Below, piece by piece: positions 23,401-34,885 of a DNA stretch of 64,000 nucleotides. Below the pieces are notes generated by a model. That model had not been told where the DNA came from. It saw only the letters and a list, made by a program, of their open reading frames with translations, and did no database searches. Within the stretch, counting starts at the first letter, position 1; the number at the start of each line of letters is the position of its first letter. Both the position numbers and the translations under genes were made by a program. This DNA is from Sceloporus undulatus (lineage: Eukaryota; Chordata; Lepidosauria; Squamata; Phrynosomatidae): NCBI RefSeq assembly GCF_019175285.1, contig NC_056525.1, forward strand, positions 124,973,406 through 125,037,405, in the 5' to 3' direction.

Positions 23401-23799
23401 ACTGAGTATATGTGGTTTTTTAAATTATTGTTATTGCTGCTGCTTCCGTCTCTAACTATAGCAACACTGAATACATCAATGCTTTTGCTTTCCTACAGGT
23501 TTTCCAGAATGCAGCCCAAAATTAAGCTCAGATTTACTTAGCATGCCTAACCAAGCTTTGCAGGTTTTATTTTTGATATCTTATGTTTATTTGTAATATT
23601 TTTATCCTGATTTTGATTGCATTTGAATTTTTAGGGGAAATACTCAGTGGCAGAGCACATGCTTTGCTTGCAGAATTACCCAGTTTCAATCTCTGGCAGG
23701 ATTACCATCCTACAGTCCAGATACTTTTTGCAGACTTTAGTACAGGGAGATATGATAGCTGTGTGTCTACCTTCTTTGTCCTGCATCTGCTGTTAGTTG

Positions 23800-24960
23800 T
23801 TGTTGTTAACTGTCCTTCAGTTGACCTCAACTTGTGGCAAACCTGTCGATAAGACATCTCCAAAACCCCCTGTCCTCCACTGCTCTGCTTAGATCCTGTG
23901 AATTCAGTCTAGCCATCTGGCCTGTGGTCTTCCTCTCTTTCTACTACCGTTGACCTTTCCTAGCATTAGTATTGTCTTTCCTAAAGAGTCATGCTTTCTC
24001 ATAATGTGGCCAAAGTATGACAGCCTCAATTTAATCATCTATAGCGCAGTACAGACTGCCAAAAAGCGGTGTACCAGCACTGATATTAGGGTTAGGGAGC
24101 GTGCACCATCTACATGCTCCATAACCCTAATATGTACCGCTGCCAGCATAATGACGGTGCCCCGTGTACATGGGCACCGCCATTATGACATTACGGCCGC
24201 GTCGTGTCCAAACGGCGTGGCGTGGGTGTAATGTCTTCGCCCCACATCAGGCCACTTGTGGCGGCCTAACATCGGCACCAGAAGGAGCTCTGAAATGGAG
24301 CTCCTTCTTGGGGAGCGCCTCATTCCTGCAGCCACCCAACAGCTGCGGGAATGAAGCGAGGGGAAAGGCACCTTTCTCTCCTGGCAGCGGCTCCCCAGGG
24401 TGTCCTGGGGCATGAAGCCCCAAGAACACCTCTTTTCGGAACCAGGGAGAAGTGGCATTTTGCCGCTTCTCCCTCATCCTGAAAAGCACTGGATTGGGGC
24501 CTTTGGGCTGCTGCTGTGGCTGCCCTGGCCCCAATACATCATGCAAAGGGGTGGTCTGTATTGCGCCTTTGCTTCCAAGGAGCATTCGGGCTTGATTTGT
24601 TCTAGGATGCGCTGGCCATGGTATTCTCAGCACTTTTCTCCAGCACCACATCTCAAATGAATTGATGTTCTTCCTATCTGACTTCTTCACATTCCAGCTC
24701 TCACATCACATGGTGATGCGAATACAATAGCTTGAACAATTCTAACATTCGCGCTCATTTGTGTATTTTTGCTCTTTAGAATCTTGTCTAGTACTTTCAT
24801 TGCTGCCCTTCCCATTCCTAGTCATCTTCTGCTTTCTTGACTTAAGTCTCCATTCTGATCAATGTTTGATCCTGATTAGTCCAATTCATGTGGAATTCAC
24901 AAAAGACCAATTTTGCAAGCAGCCACGTGCACACCCCTTTTTCTACTTCTAGTTGTACCC
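23800..24960 (-). mobile_element. Bov-B (RTE) LINE fragment, interrupted by a MITE
   Basis: On the minus strand, 24568-24720 encodes RKNINSFEMWCWRKVLRIPW, the conserved Bov-B C-terminal segment. After the MITE at 24044-24567 the same element continues (23800-24040) with LSYFGHIM-type and RKEEDHRPDG-type peptides and ends at the GTTGTTGTTAAC tail. The copy is frame-disrupted. Confidence 0.7.
24044..24567. mobile_element. GC-rich MITE of the RACAGAC clan (copy B)
   Basis: The ends GCGCAGTACAGACTGCC and, inverted, GGCGCAATACAGACCACC enclose about 520 bp. The insertion splits one Bov-B copy, so the boundaries are known to within a few bases. It is a reverse-oriented relative of copy A and contains GAAGGAGCTCTGAAATGGAG and inverted AGGGTTAGGGAGC / GCTCCATAACCCT pairs. 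The exact target duplication is not clear. Its open frames on both strands are compositional. Confidence 0.7.
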
Positions 24961-25269
24961 CTCTGATTTCAGATAAGCCTTAGAATCAGTGAAGGACTGG
25001 GCAGATGCTAGCAAACTGAGTCTCATTCCACATTTTTTAAAAAGACAGATGTTAGGACAGAAGGCCAGTCTGGGAGGAAGCATTTGGTCTGATATAGATG
25101 GAAGTTGCAGTATATCCCACCCATCCTGAAGAAACATATCTGTAATTTGGAAGTTCACTTGGACCCAGGCTTATGGGCTTTTGCTTTTGCAGGGGTGCAG
25201 ATAGGTCTGTCAGTTGAACACTTATTTCAGTTGTCACAGTTGCCATAGCTTGAATAATTCCACATTAGA

Positions 25270-25825
25270 CTCCTCTCTAGCACTCGTTATGTAGGTCCGA
25301 CTTTTAAAAAGAATAATGACATGGATAATTTACATAATTTAAAAGTGGATGATGAAGACATTGAAATAGTTAATTTTCTATATCTTGGGTCAGCCATAAA
25401 TCAAAATGGAGACTGTAGTCAAGAAATCAGAAGAAGACTAGGTTTTTGAAGATCAGATATGAAGAAACTAGACAAGATCCTCAAGTGGTGAACTCAGACT
25501 CATTCGTGCCATAATATTTCAAAGCCATACAGTGAAGAGAGCTGATAGGGAAAAGATCAACTCATCTGAAATGTGATGCTGGAGGAGAGTTCTAGAGAAA
25601 TAAAGACCTTCTAAAAAGACAAATAAGACAAAATGACTAAACTGTGGAAATTGTAGTTTGGACATAGCACGAGATGACATAACTCTTTAGAAAATATGCT
25701 AATGATCAATGAAGTTAAAGACAGTTGGAAAGGGGGAAGAGAGCAGGGCAGATGGATTGACTATGGCTGTGGGGTTGCAAGACCTCAGCAGAGCTGTTAA
25801 TAACAAGGATTCATGTTGGCCTCCC
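25270..25825 (+). mobile_element. Bov-B (RTE) LINE fragment, plus strand
   Basis: Frames read DDEDIEIVNFLYLGSAINQN, then GDCSQEIRRRLG and ADGLTMAVGLQDLSRAVNN. These are the Bov-B reverse-transcriptase C-terminal region and the protein end. It is multiply frame-disrupted and lies in the opposite direction to the Bov-B copy just to its left. Confidence 0.75.
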
Positions 25826-25864
25826 ATTCAGTAAGCATTCGCATAATCTGTCCAAAATAAAATT

Positions 25865-25867
<3 letters not shown>

Positions 25868-25898
<31 letters not shown>
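25868..25898. repeat. (GA)n microsatellite
   Basis: Uninterrupted GA run of about 31 bp. Confidence 0.95.
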
Positions 25899-25901
<3 letters not shown>

Positions 25902-26186
25902 CTACCTGCAAGAGGGGAGACATGTTCAGCCCTCTGCCCTCCCTCTGCCCTAAATCCCTCCCCTGAACTTGACTCGTTCACATTTGCCGGCAGCAGGGAA
26001 GAAATGGATTTCCCCAAAAGAAACCGGAAATAATCCACTTTCGGAAAAACCACTCTAAGGGGATTTGCCCTGGATTGGGTGTGTAAAACCCTAATTCTGA
26101 TGTGTTTAAACCGGTGCCAATGGGAACTTCCGAGTTTTAATCCGGGTTACAATTCAGTACAAAAGGTAGTCTGAATGGCCCCTAAA

Positions 26187-26606
26187 ATGGTGAAGGGTCT
26201 GGAAACCATGACCTATGAGGAACGCCTTTAGGGAGCTGGGGATGTTTAGCCTGGAGAAGAGTAGGTTAAGAGGTGATATGATAGCCCTGTTTAAATACTT
26301 AAAGGGATGCCATGTTGAGGAGGGAGCAAGCTTGTTTTCTACTGCAACAGAGACTAGACCCGGAACAATGAATGCAAGCTACAGGAAAAGAGATTTCACC
26401 TCAACATTCGGAGGAACAGTAAAGCCTGTTTGACAGTGGAACACACTCCCTCAGAGTGTAGTGGAGTCTCCCTCCTTGGAGGTCTTTAAACAGAGGCTGG
26501 AATGGCCATCTATCGGATATGCTTTGATAGAGATTTCCTACATTGCAGGGGGTTGGACTGGATGGCCCTTGTGGTCTCTTCCAAATCTATGATTCTATGA
26601 TTCTAG
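26187..26606 (+). mobile_element. CR1 LINE 3' portion
   Basis: Starts at AAAATGGTGAAGGGTCTGGA and ends with ATTCTATGATTCTAG. The peptide [21 protein letters not shown] is the CR1 ORF2 C-terminus. Confidence 0.88.
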
Positions 26607-26639
26607 GCCACATATTACCCACCCCTGCCCTAAATGCTT

Positions 26640-26641
<2 letters not shown>

Positions 26642-26670
<29 letters not shown>
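26642..26670. repeat. (GT)n microsatellite
   Basis: Uninterrupted GT run of 29 bp shortly after the CR1 copy. Confidence 0.95.
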
Positions 26671-27679
26671 ACTTTTCAGTGGGAAGGTCTTCTTCCACAT
26701 GATGAACCCATGTTGACAGATCCTTCCCAAGCTTGGAAATAGTTAGTTGCCAATAACAAGTTAATTTTTGCAATTCCCTTTTGCACTAAGGCATAACTGC
26801 CTCCAAAGGATGAGGGATAACCATTCCTTTTATAGTGTCCCTGCAATTGATTTTAGTTAAAATGCCTATTCAGAAACTTCATATAAGAGTTAAATCAGTG
26901 ACCAGGAATCATGCTATCCCTACCCCCTCCAGCTTCACTCTGTGTATGTGGAAAGTAGCATGTCTAAATGGGAGAAACCTTCTCTTTGCAGAAGGGGAAA
27001 ATGAGAGCTCTGACTTACAGTATGTGGAAAGCCTTTATGGATCGAGAAGGTGATCTTCTTTAGACCATGAGCATAACAACAGTGCAAAAGAGTGAGCCTG
27101 GAACATTCCTTTGCTCCTATGCTGATTTAATCCTTACACTGAACACCTCAGTAGGACTATTGTGGTCTTGCAATGTAGATGAGTTTTGTACTTTAGTCAG
27201 CAGTTTATATCATTCTAATGCCTTAAAAAAAGAAGTAACCAAAAGGAAGTATTTCAGATACTTTTCAATAACAAGAATACTAAAATTACTTTTAAATTAT
27301 AGCTAACTACCTTTGAAGACCTGTAACTATTTCCCCTCCCATGAAGCATGGAAAACAAAGAGATCTGCTTGTTGCTCTGCCCAAGGAGGAGCAGCCCTCT
27401 TCTTCTTCTTTCTTGGGTGTGCTCACATGGCAAGTGAAAAGCCCAAGGCTACCTTTTATGGGATTCTCTGATGCCCTCTTCTTTCACTGGGTTTTGTGGT
27501 ACTTTATGGCCCTATTATGCTTTTAAACATGATATAAGCCATTCTGTGGACCATATTTGCAGGGCGGTATGAGCCATAACAAATCTGAAAATAAATCTTA
27601 GTGTAAAGTCTAGTCTTCCCATAGGACTGCTTCATATGTTGGTTGCAGTCACTATGATTGTATGGGTACTCCCCTGAAA
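26671..27679. other. No recognised feature
   Basis: AT-rich unique-looking sequence; short open frames only. Confidence 0.5.
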
Positions 27680-27805
27680 GACAGAAATAATAAGTCCACT
27701 TTAACTGCTATGGCCCAATGCTATGGAATTTTGGGAACTGTTGTGGCACCAGAACAGTTAAAGTGGTGTCAAACACAATTATTTCTGCAATGTGGATGCA
27801 GCCTA
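27680..27805. mobile_element. Short palindromic MITE (CAGTTAAAGTGG type)
   Basis: The left arm (ACAGAAATAATAAGTCCACT, TTAACTGCTATGG) and the right arm (CAGTTAAAGTGGTGTCAAAC, ATTATTTCTGCA) are inverted versions of each other. A second, interrupted copy is at 29240-29872. It is a frequent non-coding repeat in lizards; superfamily not assigned. Confidence 0.6.
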
Positions 27806-28942
27806 AGCTGTACCAATTCAAGTTGCAAGTGAGGACTGGCATCACTTAATGCCCTGCCATTTAAGAAAGGTGCATTCTCAGAGACTGAGAAAGTGAACAT
27901 GTCAAAGAGATCCCTAGCACTTTCCTCTTTGCCATGTTTTCTCTGTGGAGGTGTTTGTTTGCCTTTGTGTTTTTAATTTGTGGACTGGCATTCCATCACT
28001 TGATCCCCCACTAGCAGTCGGAGTAGTGTACCTCACACAAAGGGTTCACTGCCTCACTGAGGGAGAATCCAAGAGACACCCTGTAGGAGTATTTGTGCAC
28101 TATGCAAGGTCTAGTTATAGTTTGACTTGCATACTGGGGTGTACATAGATTCAGGATGCAAACTGCACTCTGGGCTGATTCCTGTCCACTCTACAAATAT
28201 GCATTTATTTCATCCATTTCCTTGTACTGTACTATTAAAAACAAAGTCTGGTTAATAGAGCAAGAGAATCTGCAAGGGTGGAAAAAGCTCTTTTTAACCC
28301 TGGGGCTTAAAAAAAAACACACCCAAAACTTCACATTATTTCTGAGCCGATATATGGAATCTTTGCAGTGCCCTTTATTTCTTTAAGCCAGGATCTGTCT
28401 CCTCTTCCAAATGACTGAGGTTGATTAAATCATCCTTTTTGATGGATGATGGTTGCTGTATATGTGACAGTTCCTTTCCATCCCTTTAATTGGGCAGAGG
28501 GGTTCTTGTGGGATGGGAGGAGGAGAATTTTGTGCCTTTCAGCCAATCAAGGAAGAGGGCATCATAAAACCCACTTTGCAAACACCCCCAAGGTTGCATG
28601 GCTGCCTGACCTGACTGCTGTAGATGGATATAGTTATTTTATTTCCCTACCTGGGTCAATAAACGCATGTCAGCTCTCCTGCCCTTCAAGTGGATGGGCA
28701 ATTTAATTGCATGTGATGATTAAAGGCATATTTGCTGAGGTTTAACTGCTCCTCCATTTACAGAGTCATTAAGCCTTCACTGGGGGCTTTACACTTCACC
28801 TGCTATAATCTCCTAGCTCTGTTCGGGTTAACCAGTATGCTACCAAGCTATGCCACCACAAATGGCAGTAATAACTGCATACATGATTTTCCCTGGGTTC
28901 TTGCACCCAGCTTAACCTGACAGAGTTGATGCACTGAGAATG
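27806..28942. other. No recognised feature
   Basis: Unique-looking sequence without a gene or repeat that I recognise. Confidence 0.5.
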
Positions 28943-28955
28943 TGATGCGGAAAAA

Positions 28956-29134
28956 TGTGAAGTTGAAGGCTTTCATGGCCGGCATCCATAGTTTTTTGTG
29001 GGTTTTTCAGGCTATGTGGCCATAGAATCATAGAATCATAGCATTGGAAGAGACCACAAGGGCCATCCAGTCCATGTTCTAGAAGGATTTATTCCTGACA
29101 TTTTGCCAACATCTGTGGCTGGCATCTTCAGAGA
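28956..29134. mobile_element. Penelope-like repeat fragment containing a CR1 tail
   Basis: The same repeat as the arms at 5997-7919 (GGCTTTCATGGCCGGCATCC ... CATCTGTGGCTGGCATCTTC). It is flanked by 13-bp duplications TGATGCGGAAAAA (28943-28955) and TGATGGGGGAAAG (29135-29147), matching at 10 of 13 bases. A 52-bp piece of CR1 3' end (29022-29073) sits inside it. Confidence 0.65.
29022..29073 (-). mobile_element. Extremely short CR1 3' tail inserted in a Penelope-like repeat
   Basis: ATAGAATCATAGAATCATAG followed by GTTGGAAGAGACC-like sequence and GGGCCATCCAGTCC. This is only the last 50 bp of a CR1 element, inverted. CCAT occurs at both junctions and may be the target duplication. Confidence 0.75.
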
Positions 29135-29239
29135 TGATGGGGGAAAGCTTCACATGCAAAATTTATGTACATTGGCTACTGTTGAAGTCACAAGAGCAGG
29201 GTGCTAGTTTTTAAAAAGGGGGAATAGGAGGGAATCCTC

Positions 29240-29872
29240 ATCGGTAGGCTCTTTCACATTACACATTACAGCACTATTACTCCACTTTAACTGCCATGGC
29301 CTCATCCTATGGAATCCTGGAATTTGTAGTTTGGGGAGGCATTGGCGCTCTCCAGCTGAAGATTATAAATGTACTCTCGTTGTTGTTGTGAACTGCTGCC
29401 AAGTCATGCTCCTCACATTCCATTTTCCTATAATAATGTGTTGCGCAGCTTCAGACTTTCCTTTCAGCTTGATTCCAGTTGCATCCACAGTGCTACTCAT
29501 CACTGTCTTCTGTTGTAGCTCATTGAGTGCCATCCAACCTGGGAGTCTCATCTTGTGGCACTATTTCTTATTTCATTTTGGATTGTCTCTTCATAGGGTT
29601 TCATTGTAAAATTCTTCAAAAGGAGGTTTATCATGCCCGCACAGTACTAACAAGCATTAGCTATTGTATCATTGGCATTGTCTCTGAGAGATTCTCCATC
29701 AGTATCAACCTCCACTAGTGTGCTACCCAGTAGCTGTTTGGCACTTTTAGTCTGGCTCCTCAGCCAAAGCATGAAAGCCTCTCGAAACTGCAAACCCCAG
29801 AATTCCATCGGATGCAACTACAGCAGTTAAAGTGAAATCATAGTGCTGCAATTGTGTAGTGTCGGCAATCTG
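29240..29872. mobile_element. Palindromic MITE split by a Bov-B/SINE-like insertion
   Basis: The left half (about 29240-29345, CCACTTTAACTGCCATGGCC and ATCCTGGAATTTGTAGTTT) and the right half (about 29775-29872, CCCCAGAATTCCAT and CAGTTAAAGTGAAATCA) are inverted parts of one palindromic repeat. The intervening 29365-29735 begins with a GTTGTTGTTGTGAACTGCTG tail like inverted Bov-B ends. It is probably a decayed retroelement on the minus strand. Confidence 0.5.
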
Positions 29873-30924
29873 CTTGTGTGTAGCTGCTTGTGTGCACAAA
29901 AGACACAGAGGAGACATGCACAAAATAGGCCAGTCTCATTCATACACATAGAGCTTTTTTTTTAAATGCATATTTAAAATGTATACAATGTAAAATTTGG
30001 ATTCCACTTCATTTTAAAAAAAAATCTACTCTCACAGCTACACAGAGCAGAAATGGAGGTTGGGAAAATCTACCAAGCAGTTTAGAAAACACCTAAAACA
30101 GTCTCTTCAGTTTTTCCTTTCTGAAATGCGCCAGCCATTCTGCAACTTCAGAGCTATGCATACAGTGATTGCAAAGCAGGAGGGTGGAGGAGCGTTACGC
30201 AGTATGAGGAATTTTACTTCCAAACAAATTCAGCTTTCACTTTTTAAAAGAATAAGGATCCCATCCTACAGTCGCAAATGCAATTGCAAATACGTAGGCA
30301 ATTCCTGTTCAAATCTCCAAAGTGAAAAGGGTATATTTTAATTAGATTTCTAGCGATAGGGATCAGAGCTTTTGCTCTTGCCAAGCTCCTTTCCCCTTTC
30401 CTATGACACTCAAAAACAGGATAAATAATGCAAAAGAGTACAAAATGCAAATTAAATTAGACAAAATATAAGTTATGCAAATATAATCAATTTGCATAGT
30501 TTATACAATATAATTTGCGGGACTCTGGGAGAAAAATTTTTGATTGCCTGGTTGTGGCATTTTAGAGTGCATAGGAATTCCCCAAACTTTTTTTTTATGG
30601 AACACAGTACACCAGTTATTCACTTTCATGAAGCATGCTGCTTCTACAAGTTTAGGGGCAGTAGTATGAGAGATGCATTTAAATTATTGGTTAGTCTTAT
30701 TTGATCATGGTATTTATTAGTAAAAAAATTGCATTGATCTTTCTCAGGCAGAATATGAAGAACTGGACTCTTTGGTGGTATAGAATGATGGGGAAGGAAA
30801 GCATTCAAGATGAGCCACATTTTACTCTTATGTATCATTTGTATGTGCAAAGTGCTTTACAGTTTTTGTCTTGAGAAAGTAAAGAAAGAGTTTAGTAATC
30901 AAGAGTAGGTAATATATCCAAGGA
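29873..30924. other. No recognised feature
   Basis: AT-rich sequence, including T/A runs near 29948-30030. No repeat family recognised. Confidence 0.5.
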
Positions 30925-31705
30925 GAAACAGCATGGTGTAGCAGTTTGAGCACTGGGCTATGCCTCTGGACACCAGGGTTTGATTCTCCAATTGGCCATG
31001 GAAACCCATTGGGTGACCTTGGGTGAGTCAAACAATGCAATTTTGGGCTGCATCAATAGAAGTATAGTGTCTAGATTACGGGAAGTAATAGTGCCACTCT
31101 ATTCTGCTTTGGTCAGGCCCCACCTGGAATACTGTGTCCCGTTCTGGGCACCACAATTCAAAAAGGATGTTGAGAAACTGGAGCATGTCCAAAGGAGGGT
31201 GACTAAAATGGTGAAGGGTCTGGAAGCAATGAAGCCCTACGAGGAGAGACTTAGGGAGCTAGGGATATTTAGCCTGGTGAAAAGAAGGTTAAGAGGTGAT
31301 ATGATAGTCCTGTTTAAATATTTGAAGGGATGCCATATTGAGGATGGAGCAAGCTTGTTTTCTGCTGCTCCAGAGAACAGGACCCAGAACAATGAATGCA
31401 AGCTCAGGAAAAGAGATTCCACCTCAATATTAGGAGGAACTTCCTGACAGTAAGGGCTGTTTGAAAGTGGAACACATTCCCTCAGAGTGGTGGAGTCTCC
31501 TTCTTTGGAGGTTGGATGGCCATCTGTCGGGGATGCTTTGATTGAGAGTTCCTGCATGGCAGTGGGTTGGACTAGATAGCCCTTGTGGTGTCTTCCAACT
31601 CTACAATTCTATTATTCTATACTCTCTCAGTCCCAGAAAACCCTGGACAGGATTGCCTTAGGGTCACCATAAATCAAACATGACTTGCAAGCACACTACA
31701 TCATC
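30925..31705 (+). mobile_element. Sauria-type SINE interrupted by a CR1 element
   Basis: The tRNA-like head and body lie at 30925-31029 (GCATGGTGTAGCAGTTTGAG, GTTTGATTCTCC, GGTGACCTTGGGTGAGTCA). The remainder resumes at 31620 (ACTCTCTCAG) and ends with the Bov-B-like tail (GCCTTAGGGTCACCATAAAT) by 31705. The two parts join at the family's usual GAGTCA-ACTCTCTCAG point. Confidence 0.78.
31030..31619 (+). mobile_element. CR1 LINE 3' portion inside a SINE
   Basis: Plus-strand CR1 from AATGCAATTTTGGGCTGCAT to the ATTCTATTATTCTAT terminus. It encodes [20 protein letters not shown], then [20 protein letters not shown] and [20 protein letters not shown], the CR1 ORF2 C-terminal region. The open frame at 30980-31447 is this fragment, not a host gene. 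Confidence 0.92.
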
Positions 31706-33218
31706 ATTTCCAAAGCTCTTCAGTGGGGCTATTACTAAAACAATTTGACTCCTGTTCTAAGGGAAAGCCTTAACAAAACTGTCTCTGCACTTACATACAT
31801 ACATACACACACACACCAGAGCACAGGGGACAAGTTGGCCTGTTCCTTCACCTTCTTCCACTATGTACCCTTCCTACATTCCCATGGACTGTCCTTTGAC
31901 CACAGCTCCTTCCAAAAGCTTGCAGCACCTGTCTTCCATCCCCTTCTCAGCCATTCAAACTTCATCTCATCCCATTACCAGAACTGATGTTATAGTAACA
32001 CAGCAAGAGTCAGCCTAATTTAACTTTTTTTTCCCAATGGCCAAGCAGGTGTCTATGAGCAGCTCAGCAGGACATAGTGGAGAAAATAGCTCTCCCACAT
32101 TGTCCCCTTCCAAGTAGTATTTACTGGCATCCCTCCCTCTGAGCATTTATGTTCCATTAGATGTACTCTCCTCCCCACACACACCATTCCCCTCCTACAA
32201 GGGTGCTAAAAGCCAGCAGTGATGTATGTGTGGCCCTCCAGCTGTTGTGTGGCCCTCCAGGAGAGTTGTAGTATAACAATATCTGAGACCCGTATTAATC
32301 ACAGGCTTGTTGCAAAGGCCCATATTTTCTGATATGTTTTCATTGCTGTTGGACAAAAAGCATTTTTCTCCTGTTGGAATTGTCTTCTTGTACCCCCATC
32401 TTCAGATGCAAAGAGAACAAGATGTCTATAATATACATGTTAAAGGCTCCCAGTGAGGCAGCATGTGATGAAAGTGACAATTTTGCTTCTTCCTACAAGC
32501 ATACCAGAGAGTGTGCTTACAGCCCATGTAGGCACATGTCACCCACTAACAATTTTCTCTAGGCTCTAGCATTTAAGTTTAGGGCTTGATAGGAGTGTTG
32601 TTGTTTCCCCCTTAGTTGTACCCAAAGCTTAGTAATTGGTGCATTTAAGTCTTTCTAGCTCCAGAGTTCAGAAGGCGTGTGATATTTGGGGGTGAAAAGT
32701 TTGCTTCTATAGCCATACCATTTGGATTTTAAGGGAAGTAAATTAAATGTGAAAAATATATATAAGTGGGACCAATGGGACATTTAAAAAAAGAGATTCC
32801 AGCTCTTATAGCTCGATTTTTTTTATTTTTTGTGTTGAGACCATAAAAGACCTTGCTATGTGTCTAGCCTCATACTTACCTAGTAGCATTCTCTGCACCA
32901 AGCAGAGAAAGAAAATGCATGACTGCAGTCATTCATGAAAGTGTCAACATCCAGCCTTACAAGGTTAAATGTTGGCATCTATGGACTTCTTGGACCTTTT
33001 AAAGGAACAAGAGAATGGGAAATTTAGCACCTTTTGAGTAAGGCATTTTTAACAGCTCTCTTCCTCTGAAACTGAAATAAGAATTTCACTCAGACAAAAG
33101 CTCTCATCGCTGAGCTCTCCTGAATGATGCTTTCTCCTGTACAGGAACTGAACATATTCTCTGCAGTTTTGGAACATGCCCCCAAAATTGGACTCACTTC
33201 ACAGTTCTAGGAAGGTTA
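31706..33218. other. No recognised feature
   Basis: A fragment near 32230-32275 (GTGGCCCTCCAGCTGTTGTG) resembles one arm of the lizard palindromic repeat. A short CATA/CA run lies at 31795-31816. Nothing else was recognised. Confidence 0.5.
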
Positions 33219-33220
33219 TA

Positions 33221-33473
33221 CAGGGCTCCCCCGGGTTACGAAATTAATTCGTTCCGTGGCGCCATTCGTAACCCGAAAAGCATTCGCAAGCCGAAGCCCC
33301 ATAGGCGCTAATAGCGAAAGCCGCGATTTGGTGCGAAAAAGCGCCGAAAAGCACCAAAAATTTTTTCGTAACCCGAAATAACCTTCGTAACCCGGAACAG
33401 TTTTTTTTAATGGATTTTTTTCGTAACCCGGAAATTTCGTAACGCGGCGCATTCGTATCCCGGGGTACCAGTG
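33221..33473. mobile_element. Mariner-type MITE (CAGTGGTGCCTCGGG family), copy 2
   Basis: A 253-bp relative of the element at 19464-19718, with the same GGGTTACGAAATTAATTCGT left end, the same repeated CGTAACCCGAA motifs and TA duplications at 33219-33220 and 33474-33475. It keeps many CpG dinucleotides, as copy 1 does. Confidence 0.85.
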
Positions 33474-33904
33474 TAAATTTTGTTTTCCCCTTCACCTGCC
33501 TTTTGGCACAGGGAGAATTTAGGATTCATCAGTGATGCTTCTTTCTACTCTGCTTTTTGCTGTATTTGTTGGCAGCTATTTTAAAATGTTTTGCTAACTT
33601 TAACATAAAAAGGAAAGGGAGGAGATGCTCCTTGATTCCTCTTCCCCCCTTCTTTGTTATGACTCACATGGCTATCTCCTTTAAAAATACTGATATATTT
33701 CTGTCATCATCAACCTTGGTAGACAGCCTCGATGAAAAGAAGTATTAAGCCATGTAAAATACATATTAAGAGAAACAAACCCAAGCTGTGTATACCCATT
33801 CCTGTAAAGCAAAAAGAAAAAAAAATCCAAACCCCTATCCAGAAACACCTTAAGGCATAATATAAAAGCAAAAATTTACAGTCACCTGTAAGACAAATCC
33901 ATGA

Positions 33905-34010
33905 TTATTCTATTCTATTCCCTTATTCATATGCCCCGCCTTTCCCTCAAAACCTGGACTCAAGGTGGCTTACAAGATTAAAAAAATTACAAGTAAAAGC
34001 ACATGTGACA
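33905..34010. repeat. Possible old LINE 3' end
   Basis: Carries ATGCCCCGCCTTTCCCTCAA and CAAGGTGGCTTACAAGATTA, a module like the GGCGGCTTACAACA seen at 56041-56056. The family is not certain. Confidence 0.35.
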
Positions 34011-34268
34011 AAAAAACATACACAAAGGTATGGTTAAAATAATACTACCACAAAAACAAGACCAGGAGCAGCTTGTGGTGCACACCATGAAGTACTAACA
34101 GCAAAAGTTAGAGTAAAGCTAGAGAAGAACACTAAATCAACCACAGTGCCAAAATACAACCTGACAGACATCTCTGTAGAATTTAATGATAATATAAAAG
34201 ATATAATTGCACTATTAAGCCTAATACAACAGGAGCCAGAAGAACTCTGGACTGAAGCCAGGAAAATT

Positions 34269-34506
34269 GGGGTGAAACAGACAGCCCAAAAGGGCTGCCC
34301 CAGGACCATGTGGGACCTGTTCACATTGGGGCTGCTGCAGCCACATGCATACGGCCCTGATTCAGGCCGCTGCCACAATCCCCAACCAGCCTGCGGGGGC
34401 TGGGTCTTTGGAGTGGCTCCTGACTGTGTTCAGGGCATGCATCATGTGCACGCCCTGCCCCCAATGAGGCCTGCTGGCAGCAATTTGGGGCTATCTGTTT
34501 GAGGGT
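34269..34506. mobile_element. Probable MITE of the RACAGAC clan (copy I)
   Basis: GGGTGAAACAGACAGCCC at the left and, inverted, ACCCTCAAACAGATAGCCCC at the right, enclosing a GC-rich interior of about 240 bp within Bov-B sequence. The flanking duplication was not resolved, so the ends are approximate. Confidence 0.5.
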
Positions 34507-34885
34507 ACAGCTAGCAAAGAATGCAAAAAGACACTATCTTGTTCCAAAAACAAAGATAATCCTCAATGGATAACAGATTAAACTCTTCAAGCAAGAGTCC
34601 AAGACAGATGAGTATCAAAAGTAAAAGATGACAGAAATAGAGCCAGAACGTTGAATATAACTCTTGACCTTATTATGCACAGGGATAATAAGAACTACTA
34701 TAATAATCAATCCAGAAAAATATAGTTGACAATAAAAGTGAAAGAACAAGAGACCTTTCCATAAGATCCAAAAAACCAAAGGGAAATTTAAACGAAGACC
34801 AGGGATGTTCTATGATCAGCAGAGGAACATATTATATGACCAAGTAAAAATAAAAAGATGATAGCAACAATACATGGAAGTAGTA

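Noticed and set aside
24247-24690. A 147-codon minus-strand open frame as a gene
   Set aside because: Its first part is Bov-B LINE protein and the rest runs into the GC-rich MITE, so it joins two elements by chance.
25826-26186. A further member of the RACAGAC clan with an end near 26170-26185 (inverted GGGGCCATTCAGACTACC)
   Set aside because: Only one end is visible. The apparent partner near 25818 is Bov-B sequence, so a bounded element cannot be supported.
30980-31447. A 155-codon plus-strand open frame
   Set aside because: It is the CR1 ORF2 C-terminus ([20 protein letters not shown]), not a host gene.
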